64,000 bases of DNA from Paenibacillus piscarius (GCF_022234545.1 NZ_JAIEUI010000028.1:29716-93715); one strand, 5' to 3'; shown: positions 51,244 to 60,110, numbered from the stretch's first letter. Notes: generated from the sequence alone by a model not told the origin. Numbers and translations are program-made.

Positions 51244-53580
51244 ATGAACGTTCAGATTACAGAAAAGTATGACATCGTGGTGGTGGGAGGAGGTCTGGCG
51301 GGGTTCTCTGCCGCTGTCGCTGCTGCACGCCAGGGCGCACAGGTATGCCTTGTCCAGGACCGCCCGGTGTTCGGGGGCAATTCCTCCTCCGAGATCCGCG
51401 TATCGCCGCATGGAGCGGCTTGCTTCCATGCCTATGCCCGGGAGACCGGTATTATCTCCGAGCTGCTCATTGAGGAGCGGGCCGTCAACCATGAATGGAT
51501 TACCGAGAACGGCTGGACCAACAGCGTATGGGATATGACGATGTACGATATGGCGGTACAGACGCCGGGCCTCATCTTTCACTTGAATACTGCACTGCTG
51601 GAAGTACAGATGGAGCATGAGCGCAAGGTGCGTGCTGTGCTGTGCCGGACTTCAGGTGCAGAGACGGAGCTCCTGATCGAAGCGAAGCAGTTCATCGACT
51701 GCACAGGGGACGGTGTGCTCGCTGACCTGGCCGGCTGTGAATGGCGGATGGGCAGCGAGGGCAAGGATGAATTCGGCGAGCCGCACGCCCCGGAGCAGGC
51801 CAATCAGGAAGTGATGGGCAATTCGATTCATTTCAAGGCGAAGGATATGGGGCGGCCCGTTCCGTTCGTGCTGCCGGACTGGGCGGTCCGCTATGAGGAT
51901 GCCAGCTTCTTCTATGACCAGGGCCGCAAGCCCTACGATATCCGCAGCGGATACTGGTGGCTGGAGATCGGGGTGCCCTGGCATACCATCCATGATGCGG
52001 AGACCATCCGCCATGAGCTGACCCGTCATACGCTGGGCGTATGGGACTGGATCAAGAACCGTGATCCGCAGACCCGGGAGCTGGCCGCGAACTACGCACT
52101 GGACTGGATCGGCCAGGTGCCGGGCAAGCGGGAGAGCCGGCGCATTATGGGGAAGTATCTGATGACTGAGCATGATCCTGCAGGAAGGACTGTTTTTGAG
52201 GATGAGATCGCCTTCGGCGGCTGGTTCCTTGACCTGCATACCCCCGGCGGCCTGCTGGCACCGACCAGTGAGCCCAGCAGTGCCGAGCATTATGACCAGA
52301 CCACCGATTATGCTGTCAAAAGCTATTGCGGTCCTTACGGCATCCCGCTGCGTATATGTATGTCCAAGGATGTAGATAACCTGATGATGGCGGGCCGCAA
52401 CGTCAGTGTCACCCATGCCGCTCTGGGCACAGTGCGTGTCATGGGCACAACCGCGCTGATGGGGCAAGCCGCAGGCATAGCGGCGGCGATTGCGGTGGCG
52501 GAGCAGCTAAGTGCCGATGAGCTGCTGGCGACCCGGGTTCCGCATATTCAGCAGCAGCTGCTGCGGGACGGCTGCTTCCTGCCGAACGTTATCAATGAAG
52601 ATCCGCACGACTTGGCCCGGCTGGCTGCGGTGACCGCAAGCAGTGAAGCGCTGCTCTACGGTGTAGGTCCGGCATCTGCGGGAACGGCTGAGCATCTGGT
52701 GGATTGGACAGAGACGAAGCCGCAGGTGCCGGAAGCGCCTGTGCAGCCGTATGACCGGGACCGGCTGAACCGGCGGACCGGGCAATGGATCGCGGTGGGT
52801 GACCGTCCGGTCCGGCAATTGGAGGTCTGCCTCAGCAATCTGTCCGGTGCCGGGCAGCGGGTTCAAGGATATCTGTACGCTGTAGAGAGCATCTGGGATT
52901 ACCGTACAGAACCGGGAGAGCCGGTGGCAGAGCTGGAGTTCATCGTTCCGGAAGGCGAAAAGCTATGGATCAGTGTGCCGCTTGAGCTGGAGCCGGGCCG
53001 CGACTTCCCGGCGTTCTCCTACCTGCGGCTGGATCTGCAGGCACACAGCGGAGTGGCCTGGATCAAGGCGGGAACGGTCATCCCGGGCCATGCCTCGGCC
53101 TACGAGATCGGCGGCGGCAAGATGCGCAGCCTCAAGGAGAACCGCAGCTTCCGCCTGGAGCCGCCGCAGAACTGCTACGCTGCGCATCAGGTAACCAGCG
53201 GAGTCACCCGCCCGTACCGCTCAGCCAATCTGTGGCGCTCCAATCCGCAGGAGCCGCTGGGGCAGTGGCTGGAGCTGAGCTGGGAGCAGCCGCAGGGAGT
53301 GCATGCGGTGGAGCTCAGCTTTCCGGGGCATCTGTTCCACGAATACCATAACTATCCGCCGCTGTACCGTGATCCGCAGTGCGTGAGAGACTACAGCATC
53401 CATCTCTGGCAGGACGGCCGCTGGACCGAGGCAGCCAGGGTCAAGGACAACTACCAGCGCCGCAATACCGTCACGTTAGCACCGGCATCCGGCAGCTTCA
53501 CTACGGATCGGCTGCGGGTGGTGGTTCACGGAACGAATGGCGATGCGTCAGCAGCCATATACGAAATCCGCTGTTACTGA
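51244..53580 (+). CDS. FAD-dependent oxidoreductase with C-terminal galactose-binding-like domain
   Basis: A 778-residue soluble enzyme. The N-terminal part (about 1-430) is a FAD_oxidored domain: Rossmann loop DIVVVGGGLAGFSAAVAAARQGA, FGGNSSSEIRVSPHGAACFH, CTGDGVLADLAGCEWRMG and the late FAD motif VMGTTALMGQAAGIAAAIAV. The C-terminal part (about 480-778) is beta-rich. Its last 140 residues (GQWLELSWEQPQGVHAVELS, RDPQCVRDYSIHLWQDGRWTE, RLRVVVHGTNGDASAAIYEI) look like an F5/8 type C or similar galactose-binding fold. FAD_oxidored proteins occur in polysaccharide loci and may oxidise a sugar or polyol; the reaction is unknown. It lacks a signal peptide. GAGGAGG precedes the ATG. Confidence 0.8.
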   Translation: MNVQITEKYDIVVVGGGLAGFSAAVAAARQGAQVCLVQDRPVFGGNSSSEIRVSPHGAACFHAYARETGIISELLIEERAVNHEWITENGWTNSVWDMTMYDMAVQTPGLIFHLNTALLEVQMEHERKVRAVLCRTSGAETELLIEAKQFIDCTGDGVLADLAGCEWRMGSEGKDEFGEPHAPEQANQEVMGNSIHFKAKDMGRPVPFVLPDWAVRYEDASFFYDQGRKPYDIRSGYWWLEIGVPWHTIHDAETIRHELTRHTLGVWDWIKNRDPQTRELAANYALDWIGQVPGKRESRRIMGKYLMTEHDPAGRTVFEDEIAFGGWFLDLHTPGGLLAPTSEPSSAEHYDQTTDYAVKSYCGPYGIPLRICMSKDVDNLMMAGRNVSVTHAALGTVRVMGTTALMGQAAGIAAAIAVAEQLSADELLATRVPHIQQQLLRDGCFLPNVINEDPHDLARLAAVTASSEALLYGVGPASAGTAEHLVDWTETKPQVPEAPVQPYDRDRLNRRTGQWIAVGDRPVRQLEVCLSNLSGAGQRVQGYLYAVESIWDYRTEPGEPVAELEFIVPEGEKLWISVPLELEPGRDFPAFSYLRLDLQAHSGVAWIKAGTVIPGHASAYEIGGGKMRSLKENRSFRLEPPQNCYAAHQVTSGVTRPYRSANLWRSNPQEPLGQWLELSWEQPQGVHAVELSFPGHLFHEYHNYPPLYRDPQCVRDYSIHLWQDGRWTEAARVKDNYQRRNTVTLAPASGSFTTDRLRVVVHGTNGDASAAIYEIRCY

Positions 53581-53588
53581 ACGAATCA

Positions 53589-53614
53589 GACAGACCGCTA
53601 TGCGGTCTGTCTTT
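53589..53614 (+). terminator. hairpin after the oxidoreductase gene
   Basis: GACAGACCGC, loop TAT, GCGGTCTGTC, then TTTCGG. A perfect stem with a short T-run; probably separates the transport/oxidoreductase unit from the kinase unit. Confidence 0.7.
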
Positions 53615-53673
53615 CGGCTGTATGAGAAGAGAGATACTTCATATCTATCCAAATTATTGAATATTGAATCCTC

Positions 53674-53682
53674 TGCTATACT
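53674..53682 (+). promoter_or_regulatory. extended -10 promoter of the two-component genes
   Basis: TGCTATACT (TGnTATAAT-like) lies about 39 bases before the kinase start, with a weak TTATTG at 17 bases upstream (53654-53659). The 38-bp activator element is absent here, so kinase and regulator are likely made constitutively. Confidence 0.5.
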
Positions 53683-53720
53683 TGGCAGGAACAGGCGATA
53701 AGGCTGAAGGGGGATGAAGG

Positions 53721-55526
53721 ATGATCAAGAGATTAAGGTGGCCGGGCGGCCTGAAATACCGCATTTTCACAGCCTGTCTGCTGCTGGTTATTATCCCGTT
53801 CTCATTGCTCTGCCTGATCGGATTCCAGCAGATCGAGCAGATTCTGAAGCAGCAGCAGGTGGAACAGAACAAGCGGGAGATGGGCAGCTTCCGGGAGGAT
53901 CTGCTGGATCTTGCCGGCCTGATGACCCGTTCACTCATTCTGATTAATCAGAATCCTTCGCTGGAGCAGTATCTCAGCCCGGATTCGACCCATGCGCCCT
54001 TCACGGCGATGCGCGAGATTAACCGCAATCTGGATTCTCTGGCGAACTCGTTCTTCCTGTCCACGCCATCCGTCTTCCTGACCGTCACGGACCGGGCCGG
54101 ACATGCTTACTACAATTACACTTCGCGGAAGCCCATAGACGGGTGGCAGGTCTACAACGATATCTATCGCCAGCTTCAGGAGCAGAATGCCCGGGCCCCC
54201 TACTATTGGAAGGTGACGGACAGTTATGTCTCCAAGGAGATTGCCTCCGGCAGCAAGCTGCTGACGATTGATTCCCTGCTGCTGGATAGCGGGTCTGAGC
54301 CTTACGGCGCAGTCAGGATCAGCATGGACCACCGGCAATGGCTGAAGCAGTGGACCGGTACGGCTGATCCCCAGGCAGCCTATCTCGTACTAGATGACGG
54401 TGGGGAACTGATCTACCGCAGCCAAGAGAATGCCCTGATCCCGGATGAGCTGGCCCGCAGGTTCAAGGAGGAATTCCGCCTCCACCCGGAGAAGCTGGCC
54501 GATCTGACAAGTGAACGCGAGCAAGCGCTGTACCTGGCCAGTTACATGCCTTCCCTGAAGTGGACCCTGATCAAAAAAATCTCACTGGAGCAGGTCTTTG
54601 CCGGCACCAACGCTATTAAGCGTACGGCGCTCATCTCCCTCGTAGTGCTTACACTGGTGTTCATTGCCGCTACGCTGCTGATCTCCTCCAACGTCACCAA
54701 GCCGCTGCACAAGCTGCGCGATCAGATGAGCCGGGCGGCGGACCAGGAGCTGCGGGTAACGATCCCCACCACCGGCTACCGGGGGGAGATCCTTCAGCTG
54801 CTGACCAGCTTTAACCGGATGATTGCGGATATCGGTACGCTGATCTACCGGCTCAAAGTAGAGGAGCGCCAGAAGGAATCGGTCCGCTTCCAGATCCTTG
54901 TCTCCCAGATGGACCCGCATTTCCTGCTGAATACGCTGAATATGATCAAGAGCCAGGCGCTCAAAAATAAAGACAGCACCACCTTCGACATCTGTGTCTC
55001 GCTCGGGCTGCTGCTGGAGACCAGCCTCAATACGGAGCTGGATCTCATTCCGCTGGGGCAGGAGCTGGGGTTCATGGAGGCTTACATGCATATCCAGAAT
55101 ATCCGCTTCGCGAGCCGATATCACTTGGAAGTGGAATACGATCCTTCGCTGTATTATGCCCTGGTCCCTAAGTTCACGCTGCAGCCGCTGGTTGAGAACG
55201 CCATTATACACGGCTTCGCAGACAGTGTATCCGGCGGGCAGATCACTGTGGATATTCAAGCCAGCGGGAAGGAACTGGTCATACTCGTGATGGATAACGG
55301 GGCCGGCCCCGAAGCCGCCCGGCAAGCCGCTGCCAAGGCCGCTGTCCGCCGGAGCCGCAAAGGAATCGGGCTGAGCAATATCCGGGAGCGGCTGGAGCTG
55401 CTGTACCGGGGGCAGGCCTCCTTAACGCTCACCCGCAGCGTGGAAGAATGCCGGACGATCGTGGAGATCCGCACTCCGCTGCTAATATCCGAACCTTATG
55501 CCAAAGGAGAATCAGGCCATGTATAG
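53721..55526 (+). CDS. sensor histidine kinase, YesM/LytS type
   Basis: A 601-residue membrane kinase. One helix at about 17-35, an extracellular Cache-like sensor (about 36-290), a second helix (about 297-320) and a HAMP domain. The His_kinase domain has QMDPHFLLNTL, with the phosphorylated His400, and the ATP-binding part (LQPLVENAIIHGF, VMDNGAGP, GIGLSNIRERL). YesM-type kinases sense sugars or sugar-bound proteins and activate an AraC-type regulator. The stop overlaps the regulator start by 8 bases. Confidence 0.94.
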   Translation: MIKRLRWPGGLKYRIFTACLLLVIIPFSLLCLIGFQQIEQILKQQQVEQNKREMGSFREDLLDLAGLMTRSLILINQNPSLEQYLSPDSTHAPFTAMREINRNLDSLANSFFLSTPSVFLTVTDRAGHAYYNYTSRKPIDGWQVYNDIYRQLQEQNARAPYYWKVTDSYVSKEIASGSKLLTIDSLLLDSGSEPYGAVRISMDHRQWLKQWTGTADPQAAYLVLDDGGELIYRSQENALIPDELARRFKEEFRLHPEKLADLTSEREQALYLASYMPSLKWTLIKKISLEQVFAGTNAIKRTALISLVVLTLVFIAATLLISSNVTKPLHKLRDQMSRAADQELRVTIPTTGYRGEILQLLTSFNRMIADIGTLIYRLKVEERQKESVRFQILVSQMDPHFLLNTLNMIKSQALKNKDSTTFDICVSLGLLLETSLNTELDLIPLGQELGFMEAYMHIQNIRFASRYHLEVEYDPSLYYALVPKFTLQPLVENAIIHGFADSVSGGQITVDIQASGKELVILVMDNGAGPEAARQAAAKAAVRRSRKGIGLSNIRERLELLYRGQASLTLTRSVEECRTIVEIRTPLLISEPYAKGESGHV

Positions 55527-56289
55527 TGTCTACCTGGTAGAAGATGAAGTGTTCGCCCGGGATATGGTGAAGCATCTCATTGCCTGGGAGAAATACGGTT
55601 TTGTCATCGAAGGCGAGTATGCGAACGGGGCGGAGGCTATGGAAGCTATGAAGCATAGCCCTCCCGACATCGTGATTACCGATATTGTTATGCCCGTGCT
55701 GGACGGGATTGAGCTGCTGCGCCGCAGCCGCGAAGCCGGCTGGGAATGCCCGTTCATCATGCTGACCTGCATGTCAGAGTTCGATTATGCCCAGCAGGCA
55801 CTGGAGCTTGGTGCGATCGGCTACGTGCTGAAGCTCTCTCTGCGGCCGGAGCGGCTGATTGCTCTGCTGGAGCGGGCGCGGGCGGGTCTGGAGCAGCGGG
55901 ACAAATGGCGGAAGCTCAGTACCCTTGGAGACACTGCGCTGCTTGCTGAAGCCGGACCTGCCGGGGGGAAGACCGGACATCCGCAGGTGGACCGCATTAT
56001 TGAACATATATCTGAATACTATGCGCAGGAGCACACCCTTGGCGAGCTGGCCCGGCTGGTCAACATGGAGCAGACCTATGTCAGCAACCTGTTCAGGAAG
56101 AAGACCGGTCTTACCCTCACCAACTTCACGCAAAAGGTCAGAATTGAAGCGGCTGTACATCAGCTGCTCCATACCCGCCTGCCGGTCTCGGCCATCTCCT
56201 GTGCGTGCGGGTTCTCGAACGATAACTATTTCAACAAGGTGTTCAAGCGCTGGACGGGCAAAACCCCGAGCGATTTCCGCCGCTCCTAA
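55519..56289 (+). CDS. response regulator with AraC DNA-binding domain, YesN type
   Basis: A 256-residue regulator. The receiver domain has the acidic pocket EDE at 8-10, the phosphorylation site Asp55 (IVITDIVMPVLDG) and a conserved Lys in GYVLKLSL. The DNA-binding part (about 155-256) holds two AraC helix-turn-helix units (TLGELARLVNMEQTYVSNLF and VSAISCACGFSNDNYFNKVF). I chose ATG 55519 (AAAGGAGA upstream), which overlaps the kinase gene. It is probably the activator of the promoters at 49317 and 56320, which share its likely target. The receiver is unusually short before the linker. Confidence 0.93.
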   Translation: MYSVYLVEDEVFARDMVKHLIAWEKYGFVIEGEYANGAEAMEAMKHSPPDIVITDIVMPVLDGIELLRRSREAGWECPFIMLTCMSEFDYAQQALELGAIGYVLKLSLRPERLIALLERARAGLEQRDKWRKLSTLGDTALLAEAGPAGGKTGHPQVDRIIEHISEYYAQEHTLGELARLVNMEQTYVSNLFRKKTGLTLTNFTQKVRIEAAVHQLLHTRLPVSAISCACGFSNDNYFNKVFKRWTGKTPSDFRRS

Positions 56290-56319
56290 AGACGCAAGCT
56301 TCAAGCGGAGCTGCCGCTT

Positions 56320-56385
56320 TTCCCAAATCTGTATCATTAGATCACAATAGCGTTCATGGGGCAGCGGAGCGGGGGCTGATATCAT
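56320..56385 (+). promoter_or_regulatory. second copy of the activator element with extended -10, upstream of the sugar-binding protein
   Basis: TTCCCAAATCTGTA...CACAATAGCGTTCAT (56320-56357) matches the element at 49317-49354, and again 22 bases separate it from an extended -10, TGATATCAT (-10 at 56380-56385). The same spacing at two promoters argues for one activator bound at a fixed distance. Confidence 0.75.
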
Positions 56386-56452
56386 TATAGGCAAGCAGAG
56401 GATGCTGCACAGCAGCGGACTTGCGGACAATAGCCAAGGGGGTTGACAATAG

Positions 56453-57775
56453 ATGAAGAACGCAAGATACGGATGGCTTGCAGGCCTGACCGCCCTGCTG
56501 ATCATTGCAAGCGGTTGCAGCAGCAAGGACGGATCCGGCACACCGGCTGGAGCGGCTGAAGGCACTAATTCCGGGGGACAGAACGGCAAGACTATTACGC
56601 TGAAATTCTGGGGCGGGGTTCCCGAGGAAGCGGGACCGCTGGACATGGTGAAGGCCTGGAATGCGGCGAATCCCGGGGTGCAGGTGGAATACGTCCGTTA
56701 TGTCAATGATGACAGCGGCAATCTGAAGCTGGATACGGCGCTTGTGGCCGGAGAGAATATTGATCTGTATACCAACTACGCCAAGTTCCAGCTGGAGAAA
56801 AGAGTGCAGTCCGGCGGTGCGCAGAACCTCAGCGAGCTGGGCGGGTATGATATTGAAGCGGCGATGGGCGAGCAGGCCAAGGCTTGGCAGTTCGACGGCA
56901 GCTACTATGGCCTTCCGACGGTCTCCTCGAAGTCTTTTGTCTGGCTGAACAAGAATAAGCTGGATGCTGCCGGGCTGGAGCTGCCGGATAACAACTGGAC
57001 CCAATCGGACCTGGCCGAATATGCCAAAGTGCTCAGCAAGGATTCAACCTACGGCTATGTTCAGGGCACCAATATGTTCCCCTTCGGCATGGACGGCGAG
57101 CTGCAGAATGAATTCGTCAAGGACGGGAAGTCCAACCTGGACAGCCCGGTGACGCGCGGCTCGCTTGAGAGCTGGTACAAGATGATGCATGAGGATAAAA
57201 GCATGCCCGCCTACGGCGAGCAGATTGCCACCAAGCTTCAGGTCGATGCTTCGTTTCTGAAAGGGGAAGCGGCCATGCTGGGCTCCGGCAACTTTATTTT
57301 CCGAAATGCGAACAATCTGACCGACTACCCGCGTGATTTCAAAATTGCCTTTGCCACCATTCCGCGCCCGGATGGAGCGAGAGAGGACTTCCGCCTGGAA
57401 GGCGGGCTGAGCGATGTCGTTGCGATCAATCCGAATTCGGCTTACAAGGAGGAGGCGTGGAAGTTCCTGCAATGGTATGCAGATGAAGGTGTAGCCTACC
57501 TGACCAAGGGCGGCCGCATTCCTGCTTCGGCGAAGATCGATAACTCCCAGACACAGGCCAAGCTCGTAGCAGGCTTTGAAGAGCTGTATGATCTGGAGTC
57601 GCTGGAAAGAGTGCTGTTCGGCGGCCAGGATACGTATATCAACACGGTGCCGATTCAGCTGAATGACCTGCGTATGGAGGAGATGGAGCATTATTTCCTG
57701 AAGGATAAGACGCTGGATGAGACCTTCCAGAGCATCGTCAAGCGCCACAACGAACTCATTGCCAGAAGCAAATAA
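56453..57775 (+). CDS. sugar ABC transporter substrate-binding lipoprotein (SBP_bac_1)
   Basis: A 440-residue extracellular lipoprotein; the lipobox ASGC gives lipidated Cys22. A Gly/Ser-rich linker (24-45) precedes the binding domain: TITLKFWGGVPEEAGPLDMVKAWNAANPGV, YGLPTVSSKSFVWLNKNKLDAAGLELP and NPNSAYKEEAWKFLQWYADE. It should bind the sugar for the permeases at 49416-51207, although it lies 5 kb away; their promoters share a regulatory element. AAGGGGG precedes the ATG. Confidence 0.9.
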   Translation: MKNARYGWLAGLTALLIIASGCSSKDGSGTPAGAAEGTNSGGQNGKTITLKFWGGVPEEAGPLDMVKAWNAANPGVQVEYVRYVNDDSGNLKLDTALVAGENIDLYTNYAKFQLEKRVQSGGAQNLSELGGYDIEAAMGEQAKAWQFDGSYYGLPTVSSKSFVWLNKNKLDAAGLELPDNNWTQSDLAEYAKVLSKDSTYGYVQGTNMFPFGMDGELQNEFVKDGKSNLDSPVTRGSLESWYKMMHEDKSMPAYGEQIATKLQVDASFLKGEAAMLGSGNFIFRNANNLTDYPRDFKIAFATIPRPDGAREDFRLEGGLSDVVAINPNSAYKEEAWKFLQWYADEGVAYLTKGGRIPASAKIDNSQTQAKLVAGFEELYDLESLERVLFGGQDTYINTVPIQLNDLRMEEMEHYFLKDKTLDETFQSIVKRHNELIARSK

Positions 57776-57792
57776 CCCATAGAGTATCATTA

Positions 57793-57842
57793 AAATCCCC
57801 GTACCGTCAGGAGAACCGCAATTCCTGGCCGTACGGGGATTT
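57793..57842. terminator. bidirectional terminator between convergent genes
   Basis: AAATCCCCGTAC pairs with GTACGGGGATTT, with an inner AGGA/TCCT extension. The A- and T-tracts give a T-run on both strands. Confidence 0.85.
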
Positions 57843-57848
57843 CGCTGA

Positions 57849-58769
57849 TTATAATTCCGGTTCCTGTTGGCTGATTGTGATGGCAATATTGCCTCTAGCC
57901 TTCCCGCTTGCCTGAAGCTCATAAGCACTGCGCAGCCCTTCTCCGCTGAGCGGGAAGACCGGGCCGGGCGGTGCCATCAGCTTCCGCGCAGCAATCAGCC
58001 GGGCCAGCTCGGACAGCTGGAGAGCATCGGCCGCCGGGATGATGCAGGCGGCCTGGATGCCGAGCCGGGCAGCCCGGACGGCATCAGGCGGTCCGGCCGT
58101 GGAGACCAGCCTGCCGCCGGGAGCGAGCACCGCGTAGCTGCTGTCCGGCACGCGGCCGCTTGTCGTCTCGATGACCGCATCGATACTCTGGCCCAGGATG
58201 GCAGCGAAGTCCTGTTCACTGCTGTTAATGGCCTGGTCTGCTCCCAGGCCCCAGGCGGCGTCGAGATCAGCATCGCTGCGGATCGTCGCAATCACGGTTG
58301 CGCCCCGCAGCTTGGCGAGCTGCACGGCGAAGCAGCCGGTTCCTCCCGTGCCGTCATGCACCAGCACGCGGTCCCGGCCGGAGACCCGGGCTGCGGCCAG
58401 CGCCTGCCAGGCCGTCAGCCCGGCGGCTGCGGTAACCGCCGCCGCTTCATAGCCCAGCTCCCGGGGCTTGAGCGCAAGCTCTGTCTCCCGGGCCAGTGCA
58501 TATTCTGCGTAGCCTCCGCCTGCCCTGTTAATGATCAGACCGAACACTTCGTCACCGGGACGGAAGCGGGTGGCTGCCGGCCCCGTGTCTGCGATCGTTC
58601 CGGCCACTGCTGTGGGCAACTGGCTGTTCCCGGACTGCCGGGACGCCGGATGAAGCGAGGCGGCGTGCAGCCGGATGAGGACTTCATGCGCGCCGGGAAC
58701 GGGCCGCCGTGCGTTCAACTCTGTGAAGCTCCAGGTTCCGCCGGACGATTCAGGGAATAGGGCTCTCAT
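57849..58769 (-). CDS. zinc-independent quinone-oxidoreductase-like dehydrogenase (MDR family)
   Basis: A 306-residue medium-chain reductase. The N-terminal GroES-like part (MRALFPESSGGTWSFTELN, GAHEVLIRLHAASLHPASRQ) lacks the zinc-binding Cys and His of alcohol dehydrogenases. The Rossmann domain has the NADPH loop VHDGTGGTGCFAVQLAKLRGATV. It probably reduces quinones or enones. I chose ATG 58769 (AGGAGGT upstream); the frame extends to 58931, but the added 54 residues look unlike the family. It is divergent from the HEAT protein, with a perfect palindrome between them. Confidence 0.83.
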   Translation of the reverse strand: MRALFPESSGGTWSFTELNARRPVPGAHEVLIRLHAASLHPASRQSGNSQLPTAVAGTIADTGPAATRFRPGDEVFGLIINRAGGGYAEYALARETELALKPRELGYEAAAVTAAAGLTAWQALAAARVSGRDRVLVHDGTGGTGCFAVQLAKLRGATVIATIRSDADLDAAWGLGADQAINSSEQDFAAILGQSIDAVIETTSGRVPDSSYAVLAPGGRLVSTAGPPDAVRAARLGIQAACIIPAADALQLSELARLIAARKLMAPPGPVFPLSGEGLRSAYELQASGKARGNIAITISQQEPEL

Positions 58770-58892
58770 CTTGTGGCTGACCTCCTTGTACTGCATGCCT
58801 GCTGTTTGGTTCATACTATACTCATGCCGCCGGATGAAGTCAAAATTCCCGGTCTTTCCCGAATATTCGCACAAAAGATTGAAATCAGAGAG

Positions 58893-58904
58893 TACAGTAC
58901 TGTA
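58893..58904. promoter_or_regulatory. 12-bp palindrome in a divergent promoter region
   Basis: TACAGTACTGTA is a perfect palindrome between the divergent start codons at 58769 (minus) and 58949 (plus). It resembles an operator of a small dimeric repressor such as a MarR, HxlR or TetR protein; none is encoded next to it. Confidence 0.45.
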
Positions 58905-58948
58905 GAATTGCACTATACCAGATTGAACCAAGAAGGGGATTGTACAGC

Positions 58949-59389
58949 TTGAATAATGAAGAAATCGTCCATGAGCTGCCGGAGAACTATGAGGAACTGA
59001 AGAAAGCCGCCGGCCGCTCCGCAGACTGGAAAGCCCGCCTTGCAGCCGTCGAGGAGCTGGGCCGCTATAACCACAAACAGATTATTGATATTCTTACGCG
59101 CCTGATGAACAGCGATCCTGTATATACCGTTCAAGAAGCTGCCTACCACAAGCTTGTTGCCTTTGGCGAAGAGGTCAAGGTTCCGTCCAAGAACAAGGCT
59201 GAGCTGTTCAGAGGAATCTCCAAGATTGTTCTGCGGATCAAGAAGAGTCTTCCCAGAGACCATTCCTATGAAGAGTTCAAAGAGAAGCTCAAGAAGATGC
59301 GGATCGACGTCTACGATGCTTATGAAGGCGAGAAGGGCGAGCAATTCGATCCATGGCTGCGGAAGCTGTGGATGTCTGACGCCAAATAA
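58949..59389 (+). CDS. small HEAT-repeat protein
   Basis: A 146-residue soluble protein, helical, with HEAT-like pairs (DWKARLAAVEELGRYNHKQIID, MNSDPVYTVQEAAYHKLVAFG). A C-terminal basic and acidic helical part ends in GEQFDPWLRKLWMSDAK. Similar short proteins are common in Bacillales and are of unknown function. The start is TTG 58949, ten bases after AAGGGG; the upstream in-frame TTG 58940 touches that site and is less likely. Confidence 0.75.
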   Translation: MNNEEIVHELPENYEELKKAAGRSADWKARLAAVEELGRYNHKQIIDILTRLMNSDPVYTVQEAAYHKLVAFGEEVKVPSKNKAELFRGISKIVLRIKKSLPRDHSYEEFKEKLKKMRIDVYDAYEGEKGEQFDPWLRKLWMSDAK

Positions 59390-59404
59390 ATAGAAGAACA
59401 GCAG

Positions 59405-59447
59405 GCGGAGAGAGAGGGAGAGTTCCTGATCGCTCCGCTATATTTTT
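59405..59447 (+). terminator. possible weak terminator after the small HEAT gene
   Basis: GCGGAG and CTCCGC form a 6-base stem over a 22-base loop, followed by TATATTTTTG. Confidence 0.45.
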
Positions 59448-59465
59448 GTGATGGAGGATGAGGAG

Positions 59466-60038
59466 ATGCTTACTGTTAAATTTGATGAATTCCTTAAGCG
59501 TTCGGCTCAACTGCGTCCCGGGTATCCTGCGAGCCTGGGGAAGGCCCCGGCCGAAGGCAGTGCAGTGCTTGCAGCGTGGATACCGGAAGTACCCGGATTG
59601 CTGCAGGCGGTCTACGATACTGTGCTTGGAACGGGCGGCGGTGAAGAGGATCCCAGTCTGGTAGAATTCATTCCGGGGTACCGGCTGATTCATATCAGCG
59701 AATACGGCAAGGAACTGGAGGTGCTGACCGGCATACTCCAGGAGAAGGGCTATACCGGCGGCGGAGTTGTTCTGCCTCTGCTGACCAACTATGGCAGCGA
59801 CTATATCTGCTACCACAGGTCGGAGGACGGCACGGAGCGGATCTGCGATCTGCTGCATGATTACGGCGATCTGGTGGTGATGTACGATTCACCGGATACC
59901 TTCCTGGGAACCCTGTGCGAGTTCTATAAGCAGGAGGTTTATTTCCTGGACGAAGAGGGCTACCTGGACTGCGATCTGGTGATGGAAGGCGAAGTGGGCG
60001 CGGCGCTGAACCCCGGGGCGGCTTATTGGTCCGAGTGA
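59466..60038 (+). CDS. SUKH/SMI1-KNR4-like protein
   Basis: A 190-residue acidic soluble protein. Its N-terminus (MLTVKFDEFLKRSAQLRPGYPASLGKAP) leads into the central LVEFIPGYRLIHISEYGKELEVLTGILQ and YICYHRSEDGTERICDLLHDYGDLVVMYDSPDTFLGTLC. This resembles the SMI1/KNR4 (SUKH) superfamily. Many SUKH proteins are immunity proteins against contact-dependent or polymorphic toxins, but no toxin gene is adjacent, so an orphan immunity or housekeeping role is equally possible. I chose ATG 59466, with GGAGG eight bases upstream. Confidence 0.65.
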   Translation: MLTVKFDEFLKRSAQLRPGYPASLGKAPAEGSAVLAAWIPEVPGLLQAVYDTVLGTGGGEEDPSLVEFIPGYRLIHISEYGKELEVLTGILQEKGYTGGGVVLPLLTNYGSDYICYHRSEDGTERICDLLHDYGDLVVMYDSPDTFLGTLCEFYKQEVYFLDEEGYLDCDLVMEGEVGAALNPGAAYWSE

Positions 60039-60064
60039 ACAGAGGTACAATGCTGAAAAGGAGC

Positions 60065-60103
60065 TGTCCCAGAAGCCATGAAACGGCTACTTGGGATAGC
60101 TCC
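60065..60103 (+). repeat. imperfect hairpin repeat, partner of the element at 26670
   Basis: TGTCCCAGAAGCC...CGGCTACTTGGGATAGCTCC is nearly the same as the copy at 26670-26707. TCCCAxAAGCC pairs with GGCTacTTGGGA. It immediately precedes the 51-52 bp array. Confidence 0.8.
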
Positions 60104-60110
60104 TTATGCT

